DNA from: CAYRGC01 sp964423795 | GTDB taxonomy: Bacteria; Patescibacteriota; Gracilibacteria; Peribacterales; Peribacteraceae | Direction of reading: 5' to 3' | NCBI GenBank assembly: GCA_964423795.1 | Contig: CAYRGC010000002.1 | Location: 90,190 to 154,189 of the forward strand | DNA length: 64,000 bases | Shown here: piece by piece, positions 41,226 through 50,420 of the stretch | Layout of the letters: every line of letters starts with the position of its first letter | How positions within the stretch are numbered: position 1 is the first letter of the stretch | The notes under the pieces: model-generated | What the model was told of the DNA's origin: nothing | What the model saw: only the letters and a program-made list of their open reading frames with translations | Database searches by the model: none | Position numbers and translations under genes: made by a program

Positions 41226-41254
41226 ATTATAGCATTTTCCCGGTTTTCCTTCAA
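41226..41254 (-). promoter_or_regulatory. Promoter: TTGAAG, 17 bp, TATAAT
   Basis: On the minus strand -35 TTGAAG at 41249-41254 and -10 TATAAT at 41226-41231. The transcript would have a ~20-base A/C-rich leader before TTG 41199 of the SLH protein. Confidence 0.7.
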
Positions 41255-41309
41255 TCGGAGGAATCCCCAGGTCCAAGCACCGCCTCCCTATTGTTCTCCT
41301 CAAAAAATC

Positions 41310-43424
41310 CTATTTTTGGTCTTTGGGATGCGGAATTTGGTCGTTCCCCGCGACGGCCAGCGGAATGGTGTACGTGAACGTGCTGCCCTTTCCGGGCTCC
41401 GACGCGGCGCGCACGTCGCCCTTCTGCAGGCGCATGAAGTTGCGCGTGATGTAGAGACCGAGGCCGGCCGAACTCTCCGGGCTCGCGTTGCTGCTCAGTA
41501 CCTGATCACGACTGAAGAGCTTCTTAAGAATTTCCGGTGACATGCCCTTGCCGGTATCGATCACCTCGATCACGGCGGTGCCCGGTTTGTCGCCGCGACG
41601 GGAACGCACGGTGATGGAGCCCGTCTCGGTGTGCTTGAGCGCGTTGCTCACGCTGTTGCCGATCGCCTCGGCGAGCTTGTCGCGGTCGGCCCAGACCACG
41701 AGGTCCTCCGGCGCGTTCTCCACCCTCAGCTCGAGCTTCTTCTGGATAAACGTGGGGCGGTACGCGCGCACCGCCTGCTCGAGCACCTCGGAGAGCTTCG
41801 CCGGCGCGAGCTTCACCTCGATCACGCCGCGGTCGATGCGCGAGACGTTGAGGATGTCGGTCACGAGGGCGTAGTTCTGACGGACGATGTCCTGCATCTC
41901 GGAGATCGGCTTCCTGATCTCCGCGTCGAGCTGTCCGAAGGTCCCGTCGAGCAGGAGCTCGATCGTCCAGCTCATGGCGGTGATCGGCGCCTTGAGCTGG
42001 TGGCTCACGATCGAGATAAAGTCGCTCTTCATCTGGTCCACCTGCTTGCGCTCGGTGATGTCGCGGACGATGGCGGACGCGCCGACGACCGCACCGTCCT
42101 CGTCGCGTACCGGCGAGAGCGTGACGGACACGGGCACGAGGGACCCGTCCTTGCGGCGATGCGCCGTCTCCACATTCTTCACCTTCGCGCCGTGATGCAG
42201 ACGCTTGAGCAGCCGGCGCATCGTTCCCTGCTCCGCCTCCGGCACGATCCCGAAGATCGGTTTGCCGAGCATGTCCGCCGCGGCGAAGCCGTACATGGAT
42301 TCCGCCGCGGCGTTCCAGGTCTTCACGGCGCCCTTCAGGGTGAGGGCGACGATCGCGTCGTTGGAGGAGCCGACGATGGACGCCACCTCGCGCAACTGCT
42401 GGTTCTTGCCGTCGAGCTCGCGATTGAGGCGCTCGATGCGGGCGGAGGATCTCGCGAGGGCGACCACGAAGACGGCGCTGAGGACCGAGAGCAGGAGCCC
42501 CGCCACGAAGATGTTGGCGCGGACGCGCGTGAGCGGCTCGTATGCCTGGGCGACGGACTGCTGCGCCACCGAGAGCCAGGTGTTCCGGCCGACGACGAAG
42601 GGCATGAACACCGCGGCCATCTCCTTTCCCGACACGGGATCGACGTACGTGCCTTTCACGATCTTGCCGGAGGCCATGGCCTCCCGGACGGGATCGATCA
42701 TCGCGTACTGCCTCTTGAGCGCGCCCTGGAGGGACAGCAGCGGATGACCCGCGAGGACGCCGTGCTGGTCCAGCACGTACGCGTATCCGTCGCCCTGGAG
42801 TTTCCCGCTCTGGAGCGAGCGGCCCGTCTGCTTCAAGCCGTATTCGAGCACGAGGTACCCCGCGGGCTTCGCGTTCTCGGCGGCGATGGGCACCGCGATC
42901 TCGACGACGGGCGTTTGGGACCGGAGCCTGCTCACGGCGACGCCGCTGACGGTCGGCTTGCCCCGGAGAGACGCATCGCGGAACCACTCCTCATCGGCGA
43001 GACTCACGCCGTATCCGCCCTCGACGGACGGATAGTCAGTCCAGAGGAGACCCTGCGAATCCGTGACGAACGCGCGCTCGATTTGCGGATAGGCGTACAC
43101 GACGGCCTTGAGGCGCGTCTGCAGGGCGTCGTCCAGGGTTTTTGCCGCCTCGAGGGTGCCGGGCAACGCCGCGACGCCTTGCGCCACCTCCAGGATGGAA
43201 GAGACGTCGCGGGACACGAGATCGGAGACGTCGCTCGCTTCCGCGAGGTTGTTCGCGTCGACGAGCGCCTCCACCGACTGGGACGCGATGCGGTACGTGA
43301 CGACGCTGAGCAGCGCCACCGGCAACATCGCCGCCACGAAGGGAAGCGCCCACAAGAAAGGGCTTTTTTGGCGACGGGGCGGGTTCCGTCTCCGGCCGGC
43401 CGATCGCGACGCGACGGGTTGCAT
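41310..43424 (-). CDS. Sensor histidine kinase with extracytoplasmic dCache-like and PAS domains
   Basis: 704 residues. TM1 at about 27-47, an outside sensor region with dCache features (FVTDSQGLLWTDYPS; GYAYVLDQHGVLAGHPLL), TM2 at about 305-325, a PAS domain (SSNDAIVALTLKGAVKTWN), HisKA with the phosphorylated His in SIVSHQLKAPITAM, and HATPase_c with N box GNSVSNALKHT, G1 DTGKGMS and G2 GLGLYI. It senses an external small molecule or envelope state and phosphorylates a response regulator. No regulator gene is adjacent, so it is an orphan kinase. TACAAT lies 14 bases before the ATG. Confidence 0.92.
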   Translation of the reverse strand: MQPVASRSAGRRRNPPRRQKSPFLWALPFVAAMLPVALLSVVTYRIASQSVEALVDANNLAEASDVSDLVSRDVSSILEVAQGVAALPGTLEAAKTLDDALQTRLKAVVYAYPQIERAFVTDSQGLLWTDYPSVEGGYGVSLADEEWFRDASLRGKPTVSGVAVSRLRSQTPVVEIAVPIAAENAKPAGYLVLEYGLKQTGRSLQSGKLQGDGYAYVLDQHGVLAGHPLLSLQGALKRQYAMIDPVREAMASGKIVKGTYVDPVSGKEMAAVFMPFVVGRNTWLSVAQQSVAQAYEPLTRVRANIFVAGLLLSVLSAVFVVALARSSARIERLNRELDGKNQQLREVASIVGSSNDAIVALTLKGAVKTWNAAAESMYGFAAADMLGKPIFGIVPEAEQGTMRRLLKRLHHGAKVKNVETAHRRKDGSLVPVSVTLSPVRDEDGAVVGASAIVRDITERKQVDQMKSDFISIVSHQLKAPITAMSWTIELLLDGTFGQLDAEIRKPISEMQDIVRQNYALVTDILNVSRIDRGVIEVKLAPAKLSEVLEQAVRAYRPTFIQKKLELRVENAPEDLVVWADRDKLAEAIGNSVSNALKHTETGSITVRSRRGDKPGTAVIEVIDTGKGMSPEILKKLFSRDQVLSSNASPESSAGLGLYITRNFMRLQKGDVRAASEPGKGSTFTYTIPLAVAGNDQIPHPKDQK

Positions 43425-43531
43425 GTGTATTTCCGCTCATTGTACTCCTTTTCGAGGTGGTCCGGAAGGGTGGGATGCTTGTGCGGGAAGCGAAAAAAGC
43501 GTAGAATGGAGGCGTACATCCACATCACTTC

Positions 43532-44983
43532 ATGCGGACAAAGGACCAACGACTCTTCATCGTCCTCATGATCGCGAACGCGGTCGTTTTCGCGTCGTTC
43601 AGCGCGACGATGCTGCTCGCGCAGGTGACGTCCACGTTGGTTCCCGAGGATCCCGCGTCCGTGACGACCGGAACGTCCGGGCGTTCGACATCGTCTTCCC
43701 GTTCCGCCGCTGCCAGTTCCGCGCAGGCGTCGCGCTCGAGCTCGACGCAGGCCGCGACGACGGTCACGACCCAGGGCTCTTCCTCCAGCGAGTTCGCGTA
43801 CTTCATCCCGTCCGGGACGACGGGAACGTCCGGCGGAACGACCAACTCGTCTTCCACGAATTCCTCCCGCTCCGCGGCAAGCTCGTCCAAAAAGGACGGT
43901 TCGTCTTCCGCCGCGGGCGGACAACCGACGGGCGCGTCAACCGTCCAACCCTCCGCTCCCGCAACGACCTCGACAGGCACCTCCGGTCCCGGCAACGGCA
44001 ACTCGACAAAAGCCGATTCGTCCTCGTCGGCGGAGAAAAGCGCGTCCGCGCTGTCCCCGGACATCCGCCGCCGCCTTACGTGGGACAAGATCGAGGAGGC
44101 GGTGCCCGTCATCCCCTCGATCGCCGAGTGGAAGAACCCTTCGGACGCGAGCCGCATCGACCTCGGATGCTTCACGGAGGACGGAGAATGGACCGACAAC
44201 CGGAAGGAGTGCGCCGCGAACCAGCAGCCCTTCATCCAGCAGCTGACGATCGACGGTCGCAACGACGACGACAAGAGCTCCGCGTCTTCGCGGTCGACCG
44301 CCCCCTCCGCGGCCGCCTCGAGCCCCGCGAGCACGAATCCCGAAGCGCTCGCCGTTCAGAACGACGCGCCGGTTCGCGCGGCCATCGACGAGGAATTCGT
44401 CGCGCGACAGACGCGCGCGGCGAAAATCGACGGACTCACGTCCTCCGTCCTCGACGCCGTGGCGTCCTTCGACCGCCTCGCGCAGGGGTCGGCGCTTCCG
44501 GAGTCCGCCAAGGCGACGGTCCGGCTTCGCATCGCCAATCTGCGTCAGCTCCTCGCGAACACGGATTCGCTCACCGTGACGGAGATCGACGAACGCCTCG
44601 CCCGGGCCGTGCGGGAGATTTCCGGCGCGACCGATGCCGTGAAGGAATCCATGAAACACGCCGCCCAAACCGCGCCCGTGCCCTCGGACGCCGACATGAC
44701 GCGAGTCCTTTCGTCGCTCGACCGCATCGTGGCCGCGGCGCCCGGCGCCCATGACCTGCTCTCCTCGCAGAACGTCCGCGTGCTGCCCGAAGCCGTGGAA
44801 GCACTGGCAAATGCGCGCTCCGCCCTGCAGAAAACTCATGACTCCTGCGCATCGCTCAGCCGCTGCCCGAGCCTGCCCGACACGGTGACTTCGCTCGAGT
44901 ACTGGCGCGACGCCATGCGCAAAAGCGCGGGATCCCGCGCCGACCTGCTCGGGAAGATCGAAGCCATGATCTCGGGACAATGA
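43532..44983 (+). CDS. Exported Ser/Thr-rich protein with helical C-terminal half
   Basis: 483 residues. Signal anchor (RLFIVLMIANAVVFASFSATML), then about 170 residues rich in Ser, Thr, Gly and Ala (STSSSRSAAASSAQ and similar), a short conserved-looking segment (TWDKIEEAVPVIPSIAEW; CFTEDGEWTDNRKECAA), a second Ser/Ala stretch and a ~220-residue helical region. No family recognised. Its low-complexity part is a natural target for O-glycosylation. It is divergent from the histidine kinase across 107 bases and sits just before the PBP gene. Confidence 0.72.
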   Translation: MRTKDQRLFIVLMIANAVVFASFSATMLLAQVTSTLVPEDPASVTTGTSGRSTSSSRSAAASSAQASRSSSTQAATTVTTQGSSSSEFAYFIPSGTTGTSGGTTNSSSTNSSRSAASSSKKDGSSSAAGGQPTGASTVQPSAPATTSTGTSGPGNGNSTKADSSSSAEKSASALSPDIRRRLTWDKIEEAVPVIPSIAEWKNPSDASRIDLGCFTEDGEWTDNRKECAANQQPFIQQLTIDGRNDDDKSSASSRSTAPSAAASSPASTNPEALAVQNDAPVRAAIDEEFVARQTRAAKIDGLTSSVLDAVASFDRLAQGSALPESAKATVRLRIANLRQLLANTDSLTVTEIDERLARAVREISGATDAVKESMKHAAQTAPVPSDADMTRVLSSLDRIVAAAPGAHDLLSSQNVRVLPEAVEALANARSALQKTHDSCASLSRCPSLPDTVTSLEYWRDAMRKSAGSRADLLGKIEAMISGQ

Positions 44984-45032
44984 TGGCAGAAGCGTGAGGA
45001 TCGGGGGTAGAATCGGCACCTTTCGCGTGCCC

Positions 45033-47162
45033 ATGCTCTCCTCCCCCCGCCGGCGCACGGTCGTGACGCACGCCCTCGCGGCCTTAATAGTGGGATGGAC
45101 CGCCTGCGCGGGCGTGTACGCCGCGCGTTTCTGGAGCGAGATCCCGGCGCTCGACGCGTCCGTCTTCTCCCTGCCGCAGACGATCATGGTCACGGACCGC
45201 AACGGACGCGAGCTCATCCGCTTCCATGAGGGTCACGACGTGGTCGAACTCGCGCCGGCCGACATCCCCGACCATCTGCGCCAGGCCTTCGTGACGCTGG
45301 AGGACAAGCGCTTCTGGAACCGGCCATGCGTGGACTTCCATGGTCTCGCGCGCGCGGGAACCGCGTATCTGCTGCACGAGCGCGTGGAGGGGGCGTCGAC
45401 GATCACGCAGCAACTTGTGGGCCTGCTTCTCGAGAACCGCACCGAGCGGACCATCCGCCGCAAAGTGAACGAGATCCTCCTGGCCTGCCGCCTCGAGTGG
45501 TCGCTGCCACGCGAGGAGATCCTGACGCTCTACCTCAACCGGGTGCCGTTCGGCGGGGACGTGTACGGCGTGGAGCAGGCGAGCAGGACGTTCTTCGGCG
45601 TCCACGCGCGCGATCTCTCCGTGGCCCAGGCAGCGGTGCTCGCGGCGCTGCCGCAGCGTCCCACGTCGCTAAGCCCCTACGGCGGGAACCGCTTCTCGCG
45701 CGTGGGACCGGAGGCGGAGATGCTCATCCGAGAGGGAAAGGCGACGTCCGCCACGCAACTGCCCGAGGACTCGTGGACGATGGGCCTCATCGGCATCCGC
45801 ATCCCCGCGCTCAGCGGGAGCACGTTCCTCGTCCCCGGCCGCGCCGACCTCGCGCTCGAGCGGTTGCGCGACGAAGGCACCATCACCGCGGCCGCGGAGC
45901 GCAAGGGCTCCGATGAGCTGCGGAGACTGCGGTTCAAGGACCCCGCCCCGCGCGAACCGGACGCTCCGTACTTCGTGCGCCAGATGCGCGAGGAACTCCC
46001 CCGCCTGCTGCGAAGCACGCCGGAGCTGCGGGAACGGCAATGGTCGGGGCTCGAGGTGCGCACGACGCTCGATCGGGACCTGCAGCGCCTCGCGGAAAAC
46101 ACCATCGCGAAGTACGCCGACGCGTTCCGTACGCGTTTCGGCGCCGCCAACATCTCGCTCGTCGCGATCGACCGGCGCACGCGGGAGATCCTGGCGTACG
46201 TGGGCAACGTGGAAGCGGACGTCCCCGGCGGCGACTACGACATGGCATCGATCCCCCGCCAGCCGGGATCCAGCTTCAAGCCGTTCGTGTACGCCGCCGC
46301 CTTCGAGGAGGGGAAGCTCTCGCCCGACAGCCGCATCCTCGACGGCCCGCTGCAGCTGGGCGACGCGAAGCCCCGGAACTACGAGGGCGGCTTCTGGGGA
46401 TGGATGCGCGTGAAGAACGCGCTCGCGGCGTCGCGCAACATCCCCGCGATCCGGGCGTTCCTGATCGCCGGGGGCGAGGACGTGGTGCTGCGCGTGGCGG
46501 CGGAGGCGGGGATCCACACCCCGCTCCTCACGCGCACAGAAGAGCGCGACGAGCGCGCCGACTTCACCTTCGGCTGGCCGCTCGCGATCGGCGCCGCGGA
46601 GATCCCGCTCCGGGAGATGGTGCAGGGGTACGCGACGATCGCGAACGACGGCGCGATGCTCCCCCTCACCTCCGTTTCCGCCATCGCCCAGGCCAAGGAC
46701 GGCCGCTCGCTGCTTGCGCTCCCCGATCCCGATCCCGTCCAAGGCATGCAGCCCGAGGCCGCGCGCGAGCTGAAAGACATCCTCAAGAACGAAAGCCTCC
46801 GCCCCGCCGGCGGCTGGCGGAAGATGCTCGACACGGGCGATGTCGAAACCGCCGCGAAGACCGGAACCAGCAACCAGTGCCGCGGCATCGACGTGCGCAC
46901 CGGGCTCTGCTCCGTGCGGTTGCCCTCCGACACGTGGACGATGGGATTCTCCCCGTCGCTCGTCGTGGGCGTGTGGGCGGGCAACGCCACCTTCGCGGCG
47001 CTCTCGCCGCAGGCCGACGGCCTGGACGTGGCGGCGCCGATCTGGCGCGAGTTCATGATCGGCGCACACGAGCTCCATCCCGACTACCCGCACGCCTTCG
47101 CGGAGACGGACTCGCCGAAGCCGATGCCGGTCCCCGGAACGACCGCCATCTCGGCGCGGTGA
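45033..47162 (+). CDS. Class A penicillin-binding protein (PBP1A/1C-type)
   Basis: 709 residues. An N-terminal membrane helix, a GT51 transglycosylase domain with the catalytic Glu in LEDKRFW, then GASTITQQLV and RRKVNEILLACRLE, and a transpeptidase domain with the active-site Ser in SSFKPFVY, the ASRN motif and KTGTS. It polymerises glycan strands and cross-links peptides. The domain after KTGT is short, without the BiPBP_C extension of E. coli PBP1C. The ATG at 45033 is preferred; GTG 45027 also fits, since TAGAAT is at 45008-45013. Its end converges with the receiver-like gene. Confidence 0.92.
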   Translation: MLSSPRRRTVVTHALAALIVGWTACAGVYAARFWSEIPALDASVFSLPQTIMVTDRNGRELIRFHEGHDVVELAPADIPDHLRQAFVTLEDKRFWNRPCVDFHGLARAGTAYLLHERVEGASTITQQLVGLLLENRTERTIRRKVNEILLACRLEWSLPREEILTLYLNRVPFGGDVYGVEQASRTFFGVHARDLSVAQAAVLAALPQRPTSLSPYGGNRFSRVGPEAEMLIREGKATSATQLPEDSWTMGLIGIRIPALSGSTFLVPGRADLALERLRDEGTITAAAERKGSDELRRLRFKDPAPREPDAPYFVRQMREELPRLLRSTPELRERQWSGLEVRTTLDRDLQRLAENTIAKYADAFRTRFGAANISLVAIDRRTREILAYVGNVEADVPGGDYDMASIPRQPGSSFKPFVYAAAFEEGKLSPDSRILDGPLQLGDAKPRNYEGGFWGWMRVKNALAASRNIPAIRAFLIAGGEDVVLRVAAEAGIHTPLLTRTEERDERADFTFGWPLAIGAAEIPLREMVQGYATIANDGAMLPLTSVSAIAQAKDGRSLLALPDPDPVQGMQPEAARELKDILKNESLRPAGGWRKMLDTGDVETAAKTGTSNQCRGIDVRTGLCSVRLPSDTWTMGFSPSLVVGVWAGNATFAALSPQADGLDVAAPIWREFMIGAHELHPDYPHAFAETDSPKPMPVPGTTAISAR

Positions 47163-47178
47163 GAATTTGGTTACGATA

Positions 47179-47595
47179 TCATTGACGACGGCATTTCTTG
47201 ACCGTTCGAATCCAAATTTCTCGGATCCACAGCGTATCCTCGTAAGGAACTACCACGCGTGTCTTCCAACCCTTTTCCTTCAAGACCACGGCCATCGCCG
47301 CTCGTGCGATGTCATTGGTCGTGTGGATGATGACCGGGAAAGATGGAGTCGATGCAGCGAGGTGTTCCGCAACTTGCATGCCGGTCTGATCATTCTCGGG
47401 TGACTCGAGATCATTCATGTCGTGATCGAGAGATGCGACAGCGACACTGCTCAGATTTCCCCGGAGCCACGCGATCATCTCCATGGGTACGCGAAAAAAT
47501 CGTTTATCAAGACCGATGCAGACATCCTCTAACGCCTGACTCATAACCGCTATCCGATCCAGATTGTCTTCGAGAACGACGATGGAATCACGCAT
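47179..47595 (-). CDS. Receiver-like protein (cyclic-phosphate-processing receiver type)
   Basis: 138 residues. The order SIVVLEDNLDRIAVM, VASLDHDMND, GMQVAEHLAAS, FPVIIHTTNDIARAAM and a final WIREIWIRTV follows a receiver (CheY-like) fold. The usual phospho-Asp is replaced by the LDHDM type of motif seen in the cREC_REC family (cyclic-phosphate processing receivers, named for their proximity to nucleotide-processing systems). It is a single-domain protein with no output domain. It follows queA by 6 bases, and its base composition is poorer in GC than its neighbours, suggesting acquisition. Confidence 0.68.
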   Translation of the reverse strand: MRDSIVVLEDNLDRIAVMSQALEDVCIGLDKRFFRVPMEMIAWLRGNLSSVAVASLDHDMNDLESPENDQTGMQVAEHLAASTPSFPVIIHTTNDIARAAMAVVLKEKGWKTRVVVPYEDTLWIREIWIRTVKKCRRQ

Positions 47596-47601
47596 AAGAA
47601 T

Positions 47602-48633
47602 TCAAATAAGCAGCATCCCGTCCCCGAAGGAGAAGAACCGGAACTCCTTCTCGATAGCCGTCCGGTACAGACGAAGGAGCGTCTCCCGGCCGATGAGCGC
47701 GGAAACGAGCATCATCAGGCTCGAACGTGGCACGTGGAAGTTGGTGATGAGGCCGTCGACGATCCGGAAGCGGTACCCCTCGCGGATGAAGAGATCCGTC
47801 TCCCCGGAGGTCTTCACGAGCCTGCCGCACTCGTCCGCGGCGGACTCGAGCGTGCGGACGCTCGTCGTGCCGACGGCGATGACGGGCCGCCCCTCGCGCT
47901 TCGCCGCATGCACGAGCGCGACGCTCGCGGGCGGGATCTCGTACTCCTCGCGGTGCAGCGCCCCGGCGTCCCACTGTTCTTCCGTGAGCGGCGCGAACGT
48001 GCCGAGGTGCACGTGCAGCGTGACGGACGCGGTCTCCACCCCGCGGCGGCGGAGCTCCTCCAGGAGCGCCTCGGTGAAGTGCAGCGACGCGGTGGGCGCC
48101 GCGATGGAGCCAGCGTCGCGCGCGAACACCGTCTGGTACTCGCGGCGTCGCTCCTCCTCCGTGAGCGGCGATTCCTTGATGTAGGGCGGCAGGGGCGTCT
48201 CGCCGTGCCGCTCGAGGACGGAGAGCATCTCCCCCGCGGGGAACGACGGGCGCAGCACCCACTCCTTCCCCTCGGAGCCTTCCACGACAAAGCGGCGATC
48301 CGCGACGGCCAGTTCCTCGCCCGGGCGCAGGCGCTTGTTGGCGAGGAAGCGCGCGGCTCCGTCCCGCATCCCGAGGTAGAGCGCCGCGACCGCGCCGCCG
48401 GTCGTCCGGGAAAACCGCAGCCGCGCCGGAATCACCTTCGTCTGGTTGAGCACGAGCAGCGCGCCCTTCGGGAGAAAATCGCCGAGGGACCGAAAGGTCG
48501 ACTCGCGCGTCGTCCCGCCCGCGCGCTCGTAGACGAGGAGGCGCGCCGCGTCGCGCGGGGAAGCCGGGGACCGCGCGATGAGCCGCTCGGGCAGCTCGTA
48601 ATCGTACGATCGGAGGACGTCATCGAACGACAT
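47602..48633 (-). CDS. queA: S-adenosylmethionine:tRNA ribosyltransferase-isomerase QueA
   Basis: 343 residues, the usual length. Conserved features: YELPERLIARSPASPRDAARLLV at the start, VLNQTKVIPARL, LTEEERRREYQTVFAR-like loop (EERRREYQTVFA), GSIAAPTASLHFT, and HLGTFAPL, all typical of QueA. It transfers the ribosyl part of SAM to 7-aminomethyl-7-deazaguanine in tRNA to make epoxyqueuosine. Other queuosine genes are not in the window. It is divergent from znuA, with 107 bases between starts. Confidence 0.95.
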   Translation of the reverse strand: MSFDDVLRSYDYELPERLIARSPASPRDAARLLVYERAGGTTRESTFRSLGDFLPKGALLVLNQTKVIPARLRFSRTTGGAVAALYLGMRDGAARFLANKRLRPGEELAVADRRFVVEGSEGKEWVLRPSFPAGEMLSVLERHGETPLPPYIKESPLTEEERRREYQTVFARDAGSIAAPTASLHFTEALLEELRRRGVETASVTLHVHLGTFAPLTEEQWDAGALHREEYEIPPASVALVHAAKREGRPVIAVGTTSVRTLESAADECGRLVKTSGETDLFIREGYRFRIVDGLITNFHVPRSSLMMLVSALIGRETLLRLYRTAIEKEFRFFSFGDGMLLI

Positions 48634-48681
48634 GGATCGGCCCCAGGATCGAGGGGAAGCGCCGGAAAAGCAAACCCGCCT

Positions 48682-48709
48682 TGCAAATGCAAATGAGTTG
48701 CACTAATAT
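48682..48709 (+). promoter_or_regulatory. znuA promoter with an operator-like inverted repeat
   Basis: TTGCAA at 48682-48687 and TAATAT at 48704-48709 are 16 bp apart. The spacer contains the inverted repeat TGCAA-ATGAG-TTGCA at 48688-48702, and TGCAAATG occurs twice in a row (48682-48695). A dyad between -35 and -10 of a zinc-uptake operon is where a Zur/Fur-type repressor would bind; the operon itself encodes a Fur-family protein. The leader up to ATG 48741 is C/T-rich. Confidence 0.6.
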
Positions 48710-48740
48710 CCGCATCGACATCGTTCCCCCTGCTGTACTC

Positions 48741-49649
48741 ATGCAAAATAGGTTCGCCCTTCTCGCCATCTGCGGCGTTCTCCTCGCCTCGTGCGGGCCG
48801 CAGCCCGCGGCCGACGCCGGGACGCTGACCGTGACGGCCAGTGTCTACCCGATCGGGTTCCTCGCCGAGCGCATCGGCGGAGACCGCGCGACGGTCGTCG
48901 TCGTGACGCCGACGGGCGTGGAACCTCACGACTACGACCCCTCCCCCCGCGACATCGCGGCCGCGGAAGACGCCGATTTCTTCCTCTGGAACGGGAACGG
49001 CGTGGATCCGTGGGCGGACAGACTGGCACCCACATTGGAAAAACGAGGAACGCCGACGTTCGCCCTGACAACCGCGGGCCCACTGATCGCGGCGCGCGAG
49101 GGCTCGGAGGAAGGTGGCGCCTTCGATCCCCACGTCTGGCTCGATCCCGTATTCCTACAAGGGGCGGTCCCGGTCCTCCGCAATCTCTTCACGAAGGCCG
49201 ATCCCGACTACGCGCAAACGTTCCAGAAGAACGCGGCCGCCCTCTCGGCGGATCTCGAGCGACTGGATCGCGAGTACCGCGCGGGCCTCAAAGGCTGTCC
49301 TCTTTCGGACGTCGTCGTGTCGCACGATGCCTTCCGTTACCTGGCGGTGCGCTACAACATACACACGATCGCCATCGCGGGACTCTCTCCCGAGGAGGAA
49401 CCGGCCCCAAAAACCATGGCGGACATCGCCGCGCTGGTGGAGCAGAAAGGAATCAAGCACGTTTTCACGGAGACGCTCGCGAGCCCGAAACTCTCGGAGA
49501 CGATCGCGCGCGAAACGGGAGCCGAGACCCTCGTGCTCAATCCCGTCGAGGGCCTGACGACCGAGCAGGCGGAGAAGGGTGAAGATTTTCTGAGCATCAT
49601 GCACGATAATCTGAAGCAACTCAGAACCGCCCTGCGCTGCGCTCCATGA
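48741..49649 (+). CDS. znuA: Zinc ABC transporter substrate-binding lipoprotein ZnuA
   Basis: 302 residues. Lipobox LLASC at about residues 14-18, then the cluster A-I fold: TVTASVYPIGFLAERIGGDR, TPTGVEPHDYDPSPRD with the first metal His, DPHVWLDPVFLQGAV, VVSHDAFRYLAVRYNIH and HVFTETLASPKLSE. The usual His-rich zinc loop of Gram-negative ZnuA is missing. It binds Zn(II) (manganese is the alternative) outside the cell and passes it to ZnuB. ATG 48741 opens the signal. It overlaps znuC by 4 bases. Confidence 0.92.
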   Translation: MQNRFALLAICGVLLASCGPQPAADAGTLTVTASVYPIGFLAERIGGDRATVVVVTPTGVEPHDYDPSPRDIAAAEDADFFLWNGNGVDPWADRLAPTLEKRGTPTFALTTAGPLIAAREGSEEGGAFDPHVWLDPVFLQGAVPVLRNLFTKADPDYAQTFQKNAAALSADLERLDREYRAGLKGCPLSDVVVSHDAFRYLAVRYNIHTIAIAGLSPEEEPAPKTMADIAALVEQKGIKHVFTETLASPKLSETIARETGAETLVLNPVEGLTTEQAEKGEDFLSIMHDNLKQLRTALRCAP

Positions 49650-50419
49650 CGGAAACCGTCTCCTCCCCCGGCACGCTCGCAATCGACGCAGCCCACCTGA
49701 CCGTGGCGTTCCGCGGACAAGTCGCGCTCGACGACGTGAGCGTCGCCGTGCCCACAGGCCGCTACGTCGGCATCGTCGGACCGAACGGCGCCGGCAAGAC
49801 CACCCTTATGCGCGTGCTTCTGGGTCTCCAGTCGCCCTCCTCGGGAACCGTCCGTGTGCTCGGTCTCGATCCCCGCGCGGCGCGGCGCGGCGGGACGCTC
49901 GGTTACGTCCCCCAGCGCGTCGCCCAGGGCGACGTGAGTTTCCCCGTGACCGTGGAAGAGACCGTGATGTCGGGGCGGGCGTCGGCTATCGGCCTCTGCC
50001 GCTTTCCCGGCCGCGCCGACCACGAAGCCGTCGAGCGCGCGCTCGCGCTCACCGACACCGCGCCGCTGCGACGGAAGCTTTTGTACCAGCTCTCCGGCGG
50101 ACAGCGGCAGCGGGTATTCATCGCTCGGGCGCTCGCCGCGGAGCCGAGGATCCTGCTCCTCGACGAGCCCACGACCGGCGTCGACGTGTCGGCGAAGGAG
50201 GCGTTCTACGCCCTCCTGAAGACGCTGCACAAGGAGAAGGGCCTCACCATCCTTTTCGTCTCGCACGACGTGGAGGTCGCCGCGCAGGAGGCGGACTTCG
50301 TGCTCGCGCTCAACCAAAAGCTCATCTGCCACTGCTCCAGCCACGAGTTCCTCTCCGAGGACGTAATGACGCGCCTCTACGGCAAGCACGTCGAGTTCTC
50401 CCATCCCCACGCGCACTGA
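49646..50419 (+). CDS. znuC: Zinc ABC transporter ATPase ZnuC
   Basis: 257 residues. Walker A GPNGAGKTTLM, Q-loop GYVPQRVAQGDVSFPVTVEE, signature LSGGQRQRVFIARAL, Walker B ILLLDEPTTGVD and the switch His in LFVSHDVEVAAQEAD. The C-terminus is His-containing (GKHVEFSHPHAH), common in zinc or manganese ATPases. The ATG overlaps the znuA stop (ATGA) and the next gene starts 1 base after its stop, so translation is coupled. Confidence 0.95.
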   Translation: MTETVSSPGTLAIDAAHLTVAFRGQVALDDVSVAVPTGRYVGIVGPNGAGKTTLMRVLLGLQSPSSGTVRVLGLDPRAARRGGTLGYVPQRVAQGDVSFPVTVEETVMSGRASAIGLCRFPGRADHEAVERALALTDTAPLRRKLLYQLSGGQRQRVFIARALAAEPRILLLDEPTTGVDVSAKEAFYALLKTLHKEKGLTILFVSHDVEVAAQEADFVLALNQKLICHCSSHEFLSEDVMTRLYGKHVEFSHPHAH

Positions 50420-50420
50420 C

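Noticed and set aside
48634..48740. A preQ1 riboswitch in front of queA
   Set aside because: The 107-base divergent gap gives only a short upstream region on the minus strand, with no preQ1-type pseudoknot pattern that I can see; its structure belongs to the znuA side.
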